This document shows, one piece after another, positions 26,919-33,948 of a stretch of DNA of 64,000 nucleotides (position 1 is the stretch's first letter; every line of letters starts with the position of its first letter). This stretch comes from Palsa-147 sp036513895 (GTDB taxonomy: Bacteria > Acidobacteriota > Terriglobia > Acidiferrales > UBA7541): assembly GCA_036513895.1 (NCBI GenBank), contig DATBYF010000055.1:122050-186049 (forward strand), read 5' to 3'. Below the pieces are notes generated by a model. It saw only the letters and a list, made by a program, of their open reading frames with translations. It did not search any database and was not told the origin of the DNA. The translations under genes and the position numbers were made by a program.

Positions 26919-27030
26919 TTTGAGAAATGCTTTGCGGACATCCAGAACGTCCCCATGGACGGTGCTGATCGGAACAACCCGCGAGCGCGGTCAGGCGTGC
27001 TCGTATCCGTCAAAACCACGATTGCCCACA

Positions 27031-27852
27031 TTAGGCGGGCGGCGCGGAGGGAATCTCCACGCCGATTGCATTGAGGATTTGGTCGGCTGCTTTTTGGATG
27101 TGCTCAAGGCTTGCCGTCAAGAGCTTCGAGTCGCCATCATAGATCTGAATGTAATCTTGAGACGCTGAGCCCGTCTCTAGGCCAATGGCATGACAGACCA
27201 CGAATGCCACGGCTTCTGCCTCGGTCTCGCGGCTGCGCTTTGAAGTGCTGCTGCGACGCTCGTCGCGGTGCATGATTTCGTGTGCGAGTTCGTGCGCTAG
27301 CGTCGCGAATTCTTCAGCCGGAGATTGTCCGGGTAGTAGAGTGATTTTGCCTCCTGCGGAAGTACCTCGCGCCGGAGCGATGTCCTGCGAATATTCAAGA
27401 GCGATGCCTTGATCGGTGACGAACTTCGCAAGACGCTCACGGTACTCGCGGGGCTCGCCGTTGACGCTGCCGATTGTCGGAAGCTCTTGGCCGTCTGTCT
27501 GGCTGATGTCGAAGACGTAGGCCGCACGAAAGCCGACAGCCGTTGACGATTCGTCGGTGTCTTTGTGTTCGGTGCTTTCGTTTTTTCGCCGAACAATCGG
27601 GGCGAGAATCAGGATGCCTTTCTCGCCTTTCTTCACGAAGCGCCCAAACTTGTGCCAAGCGTGAAACCCCGCTACATGCGATGCAGTCGGCTTCTGTGAT
27701 GCGATAAGCATCACGTTTCTGAGACTGTAGCGGTGGAATCGGCCAATCGCCGCAAGGCATTGCGTCAACGTCTCACTGCGGCCCTCGTTGAGCGCCGTGA
27801 TGAGTTGCTCGATGGCTTGATTTGTGATTTTCTTGATGTGTTCTGAATTCAT
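27031..27852 (-). CDS. ardC: ArdC-like antirestriction protein with zincin domain
   Basis: ATG 27852 is chosen because AAAGGA lies nine bases upstream and the product begins MNSEHIKKITNQAIEQLITA, the usual ArdC start. The 273-aa protein has an N-terminal single-strand DNA-binding domain (RYSLRNVMLIASQKPTASHV and AWHKFGRFVKKGEKGI, about 41-80). A metallopeptidase-like C-terminal domain contains HELAH at 187-191. Members protect incoming DNA from host restriction. The island also carries its own type I system, so the protein may serve during transfer into a new host. It converges on the KAP gene with 112 bp between stops. Confidence 0.88.
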   Translation of the reverse strand: MNSEHIKKITNQAIEQLITALNEGRSETLTQCLAAIGRFHRYSLRNVMLIASQKPTASHVAGFHAWHKFGRFVKKGEKGILILAPIVRRKNESTEHKDTDESSTAVGFRAAYVFDISQTDGQELPTIGSVNGEPREYRERLAKFVTDQGIALEYSQDIAPARGTSAGGKITLLPGQSPAEEFATLAHELAHEIMHRDERRSSTSKRSRETEAEAVAFVVCHAIGLETGSASQDYIQIYDGDSKLLTASLEHIQKAADQILNAIGVEIPSAPPA

Positions 27853-27872
27853 TTTCTTTGTCCTTTCGGTGA

Positions 27873-27908
27873 GTTGAGAGTTGGTTCTCTCAACCAGAAA
27901 GGAGAACC
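27873..27908. promoter_or_regulatory. Overlapping palindromes upstream of ardC
   Basis: GTTGAGAG-TTGGTT-CTCTCAAC (27873-27894) has perfect 8-bp arms. Overlapping it, GGTTCTC (27883-27889) pairs with GAGAACC (27902-27908). Both lie 20-56 bp before the ardC start, where an operator would sit. This fits controlled, transfer-time expression of an antirestriction gene, but the regulator is unknown. Confidence 0.45.
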
Positions 27909-28125
27909 AAATCGCAACGGACTCACGGAAAGGACAGGGAGCGGAGCGGCTAGTATTTGCGGCTGAAGCGGATGGCAACGGGCATGACAGGTCGCCATTT
28001 ACCTGGCGCGACCGTTGCTAGCGAAGGACGCGTCCCATCAGCGAAAAGTCAAAATGGATGACGAGCCGGTGGTTGTCGTCCATTCCGGAGAAGTGAGCGC
28101 CGATGGTCCAATGCTGCAATGCTGT

Positions 28126-28641
28126 TTACTTAGGGATGAGAATCGGTACGCCGTTCGTCGTTAACTGGCTTATTAGCGAGGGCAGTTGGGAATAAGCAGA
28201 ATCGATTGCACCTCTGTCAAACGCATTTGGGAAATTCATATGCCCGACAAGATTTCGGGGGACGCGGATCGCTTCCAGCGCGGCAATCCAGTTGTTGGTA
28301 TCAGTTACCACGGGAAGGAATTGGTGGCTATTGGCACGGAGAATTTCGGTGAGATCACTGAGGAAAATAAGATGAATATCTGCAACTCCAGGGTTAGCAT
28401 TTCTTGGTCTCGCCGCGTAGTGGGTACGAAACCGAGATGCTTTCGATACAACGTTTGGGTCAACGGCAACGTCCCACCAATTCGCCCCGAGCTGCAAAGT
28501 AAGCACCGAATTGACTACGATCCTGAGGGTATTCTCAATTGCATAGAGCTTCCAATAGAGCTTCGATCCGACCTGCCGACCGCATCTGTCGATGCGTTCA
28601 AGCTTGAAGGACGCGTTGCGAAAATCTCGCACGAGTGGCAT
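28126..28641 (-). CDS. Swt1-like HEPN-domain protein
   Basis: The 171-aa protein begins MPLVRDFRNASFKLERIDRC. Its first half matches the Swt1-HEPN pattern: YWKLYAIENTLRIVVNSVL, then GANWWDV. The putative catalytic motif RNLVGH, inside IRVPRNLVGHMNF, fits the RN(x)3H ribonuclease signature of HEPN domains. HEPN proteins with this motif usually cut RNA as toxins or defence effectors. It is the last gene of a long operon, starting two bases after the stop of the preceding small HTH gene. The assignment rests on motif reading and pattern, without a database search. Confidence 0.72.
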   Translation of the reverse strand: MPLVRDFRNASFKLERIDRCGRQVGSKLYWKLYAIENTLRIVVNSVLTLQLGANWWDVAVDPNVVSKASRFRTHYAARPRNANPGVADIHLIFLSDLTEILRANSHQFLPVVTDTNNWIAALEAIRVPRNLVGHMNFPNAFDRGAIDSAYSQLPSLISQLTTNGVPILIPK

Positions 28642-28643
28642 TG

Positions 28644-28847
28644 TTATTTCTTCTTTTTCTTTCGCATCGCGTATAGATGTTGATGGATTACAGCCGCATT
28701 TGTCTGTAATAGGTCCGCGATTTCAATAGCGGTGAATCCAGCCACGCTCAACTGCACAGCTTTCTCCGCCTGTGTAGCACTCTTCATGTTCTGCAAAAGA
28801 AGTAAAGCCAGTATCTTTTCCGTACGGCTACCTATCTCTTGTTTCAC
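28644..28847 (-). CDS. Small sigma-region-4-like HTH protein 5
   Basis: This 67-aa protein starts at GTG 28847 behind AGGAGG and overlaps the upstream stop as GTGA. An amphipathic N-terminal helix (TEKILALLLLQNMKSATQAE) precedes a helix-turn-helix (AGFTAIEIADLLQTNAAVIH). The C-terminus is KKKKK. The layout is the same as in the four other tiny proteins of this operon, but the sequences are too far apart for recent duplication. It may bind DNA or regulate the toxins in the operon. Confidence 0.65.
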   Translation of the reverse strand: MKQEIGSRTEKILALLLLQNMKSATQAEKAVQLSVAGFTAIEIADLLQTNAAVIHQHLYAMRKKKKK

Positions 28848-29077
28848 GCTTGCCTCCTGCGCCCGCGTAAATTCGAGGTTAGGGTTCGAATTGTTGCTGG
28901 TGAGGTATTCAGAATATCGGCAATGCTCTGATTGTCGAGTCCAGCCATTTTCAACACTCGTGCTCGTTCTGTCGTGCTCTTATCTCCTGCGACTTGTATA
29001 CTCACGACTTTTGTGAGGACCTCAATTTTTTCGATCAGGTCGCGTAACAATCGGTCGGTATTGTCAGTGTGTGGCAT
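28844..29077 (-). CDS. Small sigma-region-4-like HTH protein 4
   Basis: The start ATG 29077 follows GAGG; a longer frame to 29140 lacks a good site. The 77-aa protein has a leucine-rich helix (DRLLRDLIEKIEVLTKVVSI), then the helix-turn-helix KMAGLDNQSIADILNTSPAT, and ends LRGRRRQA. This is close to the consensus of sigma region 4 (AGLsxeEIAexLgtSxaTVr). It is coupled to the next gene by a 4-bp overlap. It lacks region 2, so it cannot be a full sigma factor. Confidence 0.7.
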   Translation of the reverse strand: MPHTDNTDRLLRDLIEKIEVLTKVVSIQVAGDKSTTERARVLKMAGLDNQSIADILNTSPATIRTLTSNLRGRRRQA

Positions 29078-29173
29078 TCGGACCTCGCTTTTCGAAGATG
29101 TGGGGAGTCCCTCGAAGACACAAAGAGTGCGACCCGTCACCGGTGTATATGAAATGTAAAGCCAACGTCCGAG

Positions 29174-29725
29174 TCACGGCGCTTCCTGTTGCCTGCTCGG
29201 AGGCACCGGATTCACGTCTATTACAACAGTTCGTATGGTTCCCGAAGTTCGCTTGATTGTCTGCGGAACGGAAGTTTTCCTATCCCACTTTCTAGCGTCG
29301 AAAAGGACCAGCCAACCTTCCTTTCGATTTTTATGTTTCATATAGCTCGATAGCTGCGCCGGTCCTGGTATGGAGTGGTCCTTTAACATTTTTAGCTCAA
29401 CCACATGAATCAATCCTGAGGAGAATGTCACAAGGACATCCACAAACCCTATTCCCACAACAGGCTCACGGATCGCGGCGCCACGCTTTTCGAGCTTTGC
29501 GCTAGCGAATACACCAAGCATTTCCTGCCCGAGTTTCTCGGCACGGCTCCTTAACTTACCTTTCGATCTTGATTCCCAGAACGAATTGACTCCTTCAGCT
29601 TCAATAGTTTTCTTAAACCCTTCAAGAAATGTGCGGATGGTGATGCGCCGCAGTCGTACTAGGCGATTGCCCGAAGCTTCAACTCTTTCGGCGACTGTCT
29701 CTGAGATGAGGAGGACTCTTTTTTT
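29174..29725 (-). CDS. PD-(D/E)XK nuclease, -1-frame C-terminal part
   Basis: This frame is open from 29725 to 29174 but has no credible start codon of its own before the ATG at 29521. It carries the catalytic signature: GFVDVLVTF, then LIHVVELKMLK (Asp ... Glu-x-Lys), with a downstream QLSSYMKHK helix typical of PD-(D/E)XK enzymes. The reading frame is -1 relative to the upstream 101-codon gene. They meet at a run of nine A on the coding strand. A slip there would give a 263-aa fusion with an N-terminal helical domain and this nuclease. Slippage, phase variation or a mutation are all possible. Confidence 0.7.
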   Translation of the reverse strand, partial: KKRVLLISETVAERVEASGNRLVRLRRITIRTFLEGFKKTIEAEGVNSFWESRSKGKLRSRAEKLGQEMLGVFASAKLEKRGAAIREPVVGIGFVDVLVTFSSGLIHVVELKMLKDHSIPGPAQLSSYMKHKNRKEGWLVLFDARKWDRKTSVPQTIKRTSGTIRTVVIDVNPVPPSRQQEAP

Positions 29726-29964
29726 TTAAACTTGCTATCGAGGAGTGCCAAAATCCGACGTTCAAACGCTGGTCGCTGGGTATGCTGATTCTGTTTGTAG
29801 AAGATAGTCCGAATGCGCTTCATTGCAGAGAGAAAGGCAGGCACGGTCTTGCCGTGACGTTGGCTGTCGTAGAGCTTCGCCAAATTAACAGCGTACTGGT
29901 CGGGGTCGGCAAGCCCGCAGCGATTGAAATAGTTCTCCAAGTAACTCTGGATTGAATAAATCAT
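29659..29964 (-). CDS. N-terminal part of the split nuclease gene (zero frame)
   Basis: The gene starts at ATG 29964 (MIYSIQSYLENYFNRCGLAD) and, without a slip, makes 101 aa ending in a Ser- and Lys-rich tail after the A9 tract. The first 80 residues are helical, ending RPAFERRILALLDSKFKKK. With a -1 slip at the tract, translation enters the nuclease frame at 29725. The stop of this short form lies 66 bases after the tract. Neither product is a known family by itself. The helical part could regulate or dimerise the nuclease. Confidence 0.6.
   Translation of the reverse strand: MIYSIQSYLENYFNRCGLADPDQYAVNLAKLYDSQRHGKTVPAFLSAMKRIRTIFYKQNQHTQRPAFERRILALLDSKFKKKESSSSQRQSPKELKLRAIA
29719..29727 (-). 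repeat. A9 homopolymer at the frame junction
   Basis: The coding strand reads TTT AAA AAA AAA GAG. The run of nine A contains A AAA AAA heptamers, the classic -1 slippery form. One inserted A would also restore the frame. Homopolymers of this size are known sites of programmed frameshifting, polymerase slippage and phase variation. Confidence 0.75.
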
Positions 29965-29984
29965 CTGTATTCCGCAAAATGACT

Positions 29985-30425
29985 CTACTTCCGTTTCTTC
30001 TTTCTGCCGGGTTCTGATCGCCCATCCAACTTGAGATTATATGCGTCGCACAGGTACTTGCTAATGCGAAGTGTTCGGTCTATTGATTTTTTTGCCCAAA
30101 AATCCTGCCTGCCGGGAGCATCGACGAGTTCGAGAAGCCCCTCCTCCTTGAGGATTCGCAGCTGCGGGCTGACATTCGGAGTTTTCATCCCAAGGTGCCG
30201 AGCAATCTCAACCACACCCCGAGTTCCGTCAGCAGCTAGATAAACCTGAGCCCTCCGCTTGCCGCGCTGGAATATTTTCTTCACAGTCTCCGTGTGTTTG
30301 TCTGCATCGGCGCGGAGAGCAAACGCATTCGTGTCATCGATGGATTCTACTTTGTGCTCGATGTGTGCGAGGCGACTGAGTATCTGTTGATCGCGATCTT
30401 CGATTTTCTTCGCTCCTTTCACCAT
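29985..30425 (-). CDS. ArsR-like winged-helix regulator
   Basis: The 146-aa protein begins at ATG 30425 behind GGAGC. The N-terminal 50 residues are helical and charged (DQQILSRLAHIEHKVESIDD). The winged helix is IARHLGMKTPNVSPQLRILK, followed by EEGLLELVDAPGRQDFWAKK, the wing. The C-terminus is KKKRK. This resembles ArsR/MarR-like regulators. In the operon it follows three small HTH genes and precedes the split nuclease gene, with a 20-bp gap. It may control the operon through the palindrome in its promoter. Confidence 0.75.
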   Translation of the reverse strand: MVKGAKKIEDRDQQILSRLAHIEHKVESIDDTNAFALRADADKHTETVKKIFQRGKRRAQVYLAADGTRGVVEIARHLGMKTPNVSPQLRILKEEGLLELVDAPGRQDFWAKKSIDRTLRISKYLCDAYNLKLDGRSEPGRKKKRK

Positions 30426-30473
30426 TTGTTAGCTCCGTATCGCTTCCAAGAACTCTCGAACCCCCGCGAACAA

Positions 30474-30740
30474 TTATTTCTTCAACTTCTTTTTCTTGGC
30501 GTTTGATAGAGTTACGTTGACCGTGTTCGCCGTAGTCCCAAGCAAGTCTGCAATCTCAGAAGGACCACAACCCACCGCATCCAACATCAAGACCATATCT
30601 TGCTGAGACCGATCGCCTTTCATCGTTTGCAGATTCAGTCGAGTCAAAATTTCCAAGAGGCGTGCCACCTTCTTAAGCGCCGCAAGTTCACCACCTTCAG
30701 TTGCGTGGCGCGAAGTGGACTTACTTTCCTTTTTTGACAT
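30474..30740 (-). CDS. Small sigma-region-4-like HTH protein 3
   Basis: This 88-aa protein starts at ATG 30740 with GAGGA seven bases upstream, inside the end of the preceding gene (20-bp overlap). It has a polar start, an amphipathic helix (ALKKVARLLEILTRLNLQTM), the helix-turn-helix AVGCGPSEIADLLGTTANTV and a basic tail KKKKLKK. The overlap implies coupled translation. It is the same type as the other small proteins in the cluster but distinct in sequence. Confidence 0.7.
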   Translation of the reverse strand: MSKKESKSTSRHATEGGELAALKKVARLLEILTRLNLQTMKGDRSQQDMVLMLDAVGCGPSEIADLLGTTANTVNVTLSNAKKKKLKK

Positions 30741-30909
30741 GTTTGGCTATCCTCGTAACCCGCGCCATATCGATTCCAAGAACAGCTCGGATTTCATGTC
30801 CACCAATCCCGGCTCGGGATGCTTCGAGGACGAAGAGGTCTTCGAGCCGCGTTTGTAAGTGTTCTAGCGCCGCTAGGATTTTCTCGCTATCAGTTTTCGC
30901 CTTTGCCAT
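30721..30909 (-). CDS. Small sigma-region-4-like HTH protein 2
   Basis: The 62-aa protein starts at ATG 30909 with GAGG eight bases upstream. A leading amphipathic helix (SEKILAALEHLQTRLEDLFV) is followed by the compact helix-turn-helix GIGGHEIRAVLGIDMARVTR and a basic end HVKKGK. It lies 19 bp after the first small gene. It fits the pattern of the other four small proteins. Confidence 0.65.
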   Translation of the reverse strand: MAKAKTDSEKILAALEHLQTRLEDLFVLEASRAGIGGHEIRAVLGIDMARVTRIAKHVKKGK

Positions 30910-30928
30910 GCGTGACCTCGGCAGAACC

Positions 30929-31105
30929 TTATCGATTCGATTTGGGAATATGCTTGAGAACGTCGTTTATTCGATTGATGCCACAACCGGCTATTTTGCG
31001 GATATCGTATTGTGGAACCTTTGCTATGCCAAGCTGGACTATGAGTATATTCCTGAGCAACTCCACCATTTCTACTTCTGGTGTCGGCAATTTCTTTTTT
31101 GCCAA
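30929..31105 (-). CDS. Small sigma-region-4-like HTH protein 1
   Basis: This is the first gene of the operon. TTG 31105 is chosen because GGAGG lies five bases upstream and the start is about 25 bases after the predicted transcription start; TTG 31117 is possible. The product of 58 aa has a helix (VEMVELLRNILIVQLG), then the turn-containing QYDIRKIAGCGINRINDVLK, and ends HIPKSNR. It is the shortest and most divergent of the five small proteins. Confidence 0.6.
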   Translation of the reverse strand: MAKKKLPTPEVEMVELLRNILIVQLGIAKVPQYDIRKIAGCGINRINDVLKHIPKSNR

Positions 31106-31137
31106 TTCGCCCTCCAATCCTTCGGCGCAACTGGAAG

Positions 31138-31164
31138 ATAATACGAAGGTTAACCTTCCGTCAA
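31138..31164 (-). promoter_or_regulatory. Promoter with palindromic operator for the HTH/nuclease/HEPN operon
   Basis: On the minus strand, TTGACG (31164-31159) is a good -35 box and TATTAT (31143-31138) a good -10 box. The 15-bp spacer contains GAAGGTTAACCTTC (31158-31145), a perfect 14-bp palindrome. A repressor bound there would block polymerase. The first gene's ribosome binding site follows about 25 bases downstream. The short spacer of 15 suggests a weak or regulated promoter. Confidence 0.75.
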
Positions 31165-31354
31165 TCTCTGAATTGGTGCAATTGCCGGTCAGGGAAAAGC
31201 GCCGGCGTTTTTTTCACGGTGCATCAATGATTCGCCTCTAGGCACAATCATGCAGCTTGAAGCGAGTAGCGACCGAGTGCCAAATCCGAACGACTTGAGA
31301 TCTGAATAGACGACTCACCGGCATGGATGCACTTAGGCGGTATTATCTGGTCCC

Positions 31355-31936
31355 TTATGAGTCACGCGAATTGGGTCGATCTTCCTCCAAAACGTCGCCG
31401 TGATTTCTTTTACGTGCTGCTCCGGTCTTTACTGCCATCTGGCTGCTGATTTCGTCGAAATGCCAGGGGCGAAAATCGTGAGTGTCAACGCCAACGTCCA
31501 TCGAAAGTGAAGTATCGGGGGCTGGCAGCTTTCCGTGAGAGTGCCCATACAAGTGCCAAGCTCCCCGCGAAGACTGATTCCAGACCCTCATTGCATAGTG
31601 GCAAAGGACGATTCGTTGTCCGTTGAGCGATACTTCTGCGAGATCATTGAGCCACGTGAATTCCTGAGTAAGTTTGCGAGTTTCTTTGTCGTGGTTTCCG
31701 GCGAGTGCAAATATCTTCTTGCAGCGAATTTGTTGTCGAAGTTCCGCAGCCCGTGCTTTTGGGCCAATGCAGAAATCTCCAAGGAAGTACAGAATGTCGT
31801 TCGCTTTTACATGCGAGTTCAGGCGTTCAAGAATCGTATGATTCATTTCCTCAACGGATTCAAAAGGGCGATTGCAGTACCGAATAATGTTCTTGTGCCC
31901 CAGATGAAAATCAGCAGTGAACCAAATGTTTGACAT
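31355..31936 (-). CDS. Calcineurin-like metallophosphoesterase
   Basis: The start ATG 31936 gives a 193-aa protein; the frame extends upstream without similarity. All metal-binding motifs are visible: D9-x-H11 in FTADFHLGH, the GD motif in YFLGDF, GNHD in ALAGNHDKE, H in VLCHYAM, and GHSH in LYGHSHGKL. This is the short phage-type form of the family (the start NIWFTADFHLGHKNIIRYCN is typical). It is a phosphodiesterase, likely acting on nucleic acid or nucleotides. It is downstream of the 32059-32832 gene on the same strand. Confidence 0.88.
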   Translation of the reverse strand: MSNIWFTADFHLGHKNIIRYCNRPFESVEEMNHTILERLNSHVKANDILYFLGDFCIGPKARAAELRQQIRCKKIFALAGNHDKETRKLTQEFTWLNDLAEVSLNGQRIVLCHYAMRVWNQSSRGAWHLYGHSHGKLPAPDTSLSMDVGVDTHDFRPWHFDEISSQMAVKTGAARKRNHGDVLEEDRPNSRDS

Positions 31937-32058
31937 GGCCTTTCTCTTTTGGGCGCGGAACTCAACCAAGATGCCGTAGCGCCTTTGGCCGTCCGGCGCT
32001 CGCTGAATCGATGGAACTGTAGCAGTTCCTAATCTGTTTGAAGGTGCCCTGTGGCCGA

Positions 32059-32832
32059 TCAGTGTTTGTCTATCGCATGCCGCAGCTTTGCTGATTCCTT
32101 GTCGAGCCCGGCCTTTTGCAGAGCGTACACCGCATCCCAAACGAGCCGCTCAAGTCTCTGAATTTCAGCTTCTCTTTGCGCAACGGCGGCGTCATGTCCT
32201 GCCCATTGCCTAATTAAGGCCCATGAAGCGCGGTACTCATTGAGCAGCGGAACCATGTGTTCTTCCCCTGGACGCCGAGCCTGGCGCGCCCAATCGCTCT
32301 CAGTTGTCTCCACCTTAACTAAGACCGCGGCTGGCTCCGCCCCACAAAACATACGCGCTAACTCAAACGCTTCATCAAATGGTAAGTGAAGTTTCCCTTG
32401 TCTATCTGTGTAGGCTAACGGAGACCGCTTGGCTGGGTCCATCGCTGCGCGTGTCTTGACCCGATCTACGGCCTCTGGTGAACCACTCAGAATTCCGCGA
32501 TAAAACGAAACATCGTCACCCATGCTTTCGAACACCTGATACAGAGCTTGTGCTATCGGGCAATTCTCGTCATATCCCGTACGTTGATTATGTTGCCGAA
32601 GAGACTCGGCACTGGCCTCCTCCTTCAGGAACACCTTGTGCTCCTTCCACGGAACAATGAGTTGACCTGAATCAACGTAATCAACCAACCCAGGGCTCGG
32701 ATCGATCCATTCGGCTCTCCATTTTGTTCCGCGCGTATGCTGGATAATACGCACGCGCTGGAAAGGAGTTCCCGGTGCGCGCTGTTCACGGAAAGCGTAT
32801 TCCGTGCCAGGTTTGATTTGTGACTTCAACAT
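32059..32832 (-). CDS. Hypothetical 257-aa protein
   Basis: ATG 32832 is preceded by GGAGG; the open frame continues upstream to 33078 but overlaps the divergent gene. The protein starts with a basic beta-rich segment (EYAFREQRAPGTPFQRVRII, GTKWRAEWIDP) and ends in a helical region (REAEIQRLERLVWDAVYALQ). It has no recognised motif. It is divergent from the AbiJ-like gene across only 66 bp, so the two may be controlled together. Confidence 0.55.
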   Translation of the reverse strand: MLKSQIKPGTEYAFREQRAPGTPFQRVRIIQHTRGTKWRAEWIDPSPGLVDYVDSGQLIVPWKEHKVFLKEEASAESLRQHNQRTGYDENCPIAQALYQVFESMGDDVSFYRGILSGSPEAVDRVKTRAAMDPAKRSPLAYTDRQGKLHLPFDEAFELARMFCGAEPAAVLVKVETTESDWARQARRPGEEHMVPLLNEYRASWALIRQWAGHDAAVAQREAEIQRLERLVWDAVYALQKAGLDKESAKLRHAIDKH

Positions 32833-32858
32833 CGGGCCTCCAACATCGTCGTCAACAT

Positions 32859-32888
32859 GTGACGGGCTGCTCGACAGAAAGATATAAT
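32859..32888 (+). promoter_or_regulatory. Promoter of the AbiJ-like gene
   Basis: TATAAT at 32883-32888 is a perfect -10 box. GTGACG at 32859-32864 is a fair -35 (four of six) with an 18-bp spacer. The gene starts at 32899, about four bases after the expected start of transcription, and no Shine-Dalgarno is seen, so the message is probably leaderless. Confidence 0.65.
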
Positions 32889-32898
32889 AGCCCCTGCA

Positions 32899-33711
32899 AT
32901 GGCGATTGACTCTCCCAAGAAGCCATTCTCGAAACGTTATGGCTATCGGTCTCGGCCGAAGGAAATCACGGTTTGGGAAGATGCGCCGGAGAATCTGCGT
33001 CATTTTGTTTTGGAGACGGCTGGCGCGGCTGGTTATGGACCATCCGATGTCCGTAATTTGATTTGTTCGGTCCTTCACAGAAGGCCCGATCCCAATAACT
33101 GGAGCGAGTACCCGAATGTATGGGGTGAAGCGCAGGAATTAGCCTATGGATGCGAGTGGTTCAAATTCTACGATTTCGTTGAAGAAATATGTCGGAGCTT
33201 GGCGAACTCCACCGCAGAGAATGCTCAGGAGAGAAGTGCGCAATTCCAGGATGCGCTGAATGAGTTCTTCGTGGACGAAGGAATCGGCTGGCAGATGGTC
33301 GATCGCGAGATCGTGACGCGTGGCACAGAAACATTCGAGTCGAGCGTTCATGGAGCAGTCGAAGCACTCGAAGCTGCCGCCCGTGTATCTGCACGCAATG
33401 AAATACACGAAGCTTTAAGCGACTTGTCGAGGCGGCCTGAGGCAGACTTAACCGGCGCGATTCATCACGCAATGGCGGCTCTCGAATGTGTCGCCAGGGA
33501 TGTCTGTGGCGACGAGCGGGCCACTCTCGGCGAAATCATCAAACGATATCCAGGAACGATCCCTAAGCCACTTGATGATTCGGTTGCGAAGGCTTGGGGC
33601 TATGCGTCTGAGATGGCCCGGCATATTCGGGAAGGGCAGAGGCCAGAACGCAAGGATGTTGAACTGATCGTCGGCTTAGCTGCTACCGTGGCAACTTACC
33701 TCAGCCGCTGA
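32899..33711 (+). CDS. AbiJ-like abortive-infection protein
   Basis: The N-terminal half (FSKRYGYRSR..., then RHFVLETAGAAGYGPSDVRN, NWSEYPNVWGEAQELAYGCEW and DEGIGWQMVDREIVTRG) reads like the AbiJ N-terminal domain 4. The C-terminal half is helical, with HHAMAALECVARDVCGDERA and a final ASEMARHIREGQ, which resembles a HEPN-like repeat with an RHxxEG element. Abi proteins with this architecture cause growth arrest on infection. The 270-aa gene lies 214 bp from the tRNA-Lys att site and is the last gene of the island on the right. Confidence 0.75.
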   Translation: MAIDSPKKPFSKRYGYRSRPKEITVWEDAPENLRHFVLETAGAAGYGPSDVRNLICSVLHRRPDPNNWSEYPNVWGEAQELAYGCEWFKFYDFVEEICRSLANSTAENAQERSAQFQDALNEFFVDEGIGWQMVDREIVTRGTETFESSVHGAVEALEAAARVSARNEIHEALSDLSRRPEADLTGAIHHAMAALECVARDVCGDERATLGEIIKRYPGTIPKPLDDSVAKAWGYASEMARHIREGQRPERKDVELIVGLAATVATYLSR

Positions 33712-33864
33712 TCCAAAAACAACCGACCGTCGCCGCTGCCCATCGGAGAAAAGGATCGGTCCCGCGCCTGGGTGACTGCTTCTGACACTAAGATGGGTGC
33801 AGCGAATCGGCAGTTTGCCATCCGTACCGCGAGCTTTTGCTCGTTCGCCGACGCTGCCCGATTT

Positions 33865-33889
33865 CTTAATGCTGCCTTTTGCTGCCTCG
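33865..33889. repeat. Right copy of the terminal repeat
   Basis: CTTAATGCTGCC, four bases, then GCTGCCTCG, matching 8264-8289. It is in the same orientation as the left copy, 36 bp inside attR. Two GCTGCC units per end and the position close to the core suggest recombinase arm sites. Confidence 0.55.
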
Positions 33890-33925
33890 CGGTTTCCGCA
33901 AGTCCTGTGAAGTGAAAGAGAAAGC

Positions 33926-33948
33926 TGGTAGGGGCGGTGGGGATCGAA
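33926..33948. repeat. attR: 23-bp tRNA-Lys 3' end
   Basis: This is the 3' end of the tRNA-Lys gene plus encoded CCA. It is identical to 8162-8184. The repeat restores the tRNA after integration, so the gene remains functional. Confidence 0.9.
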
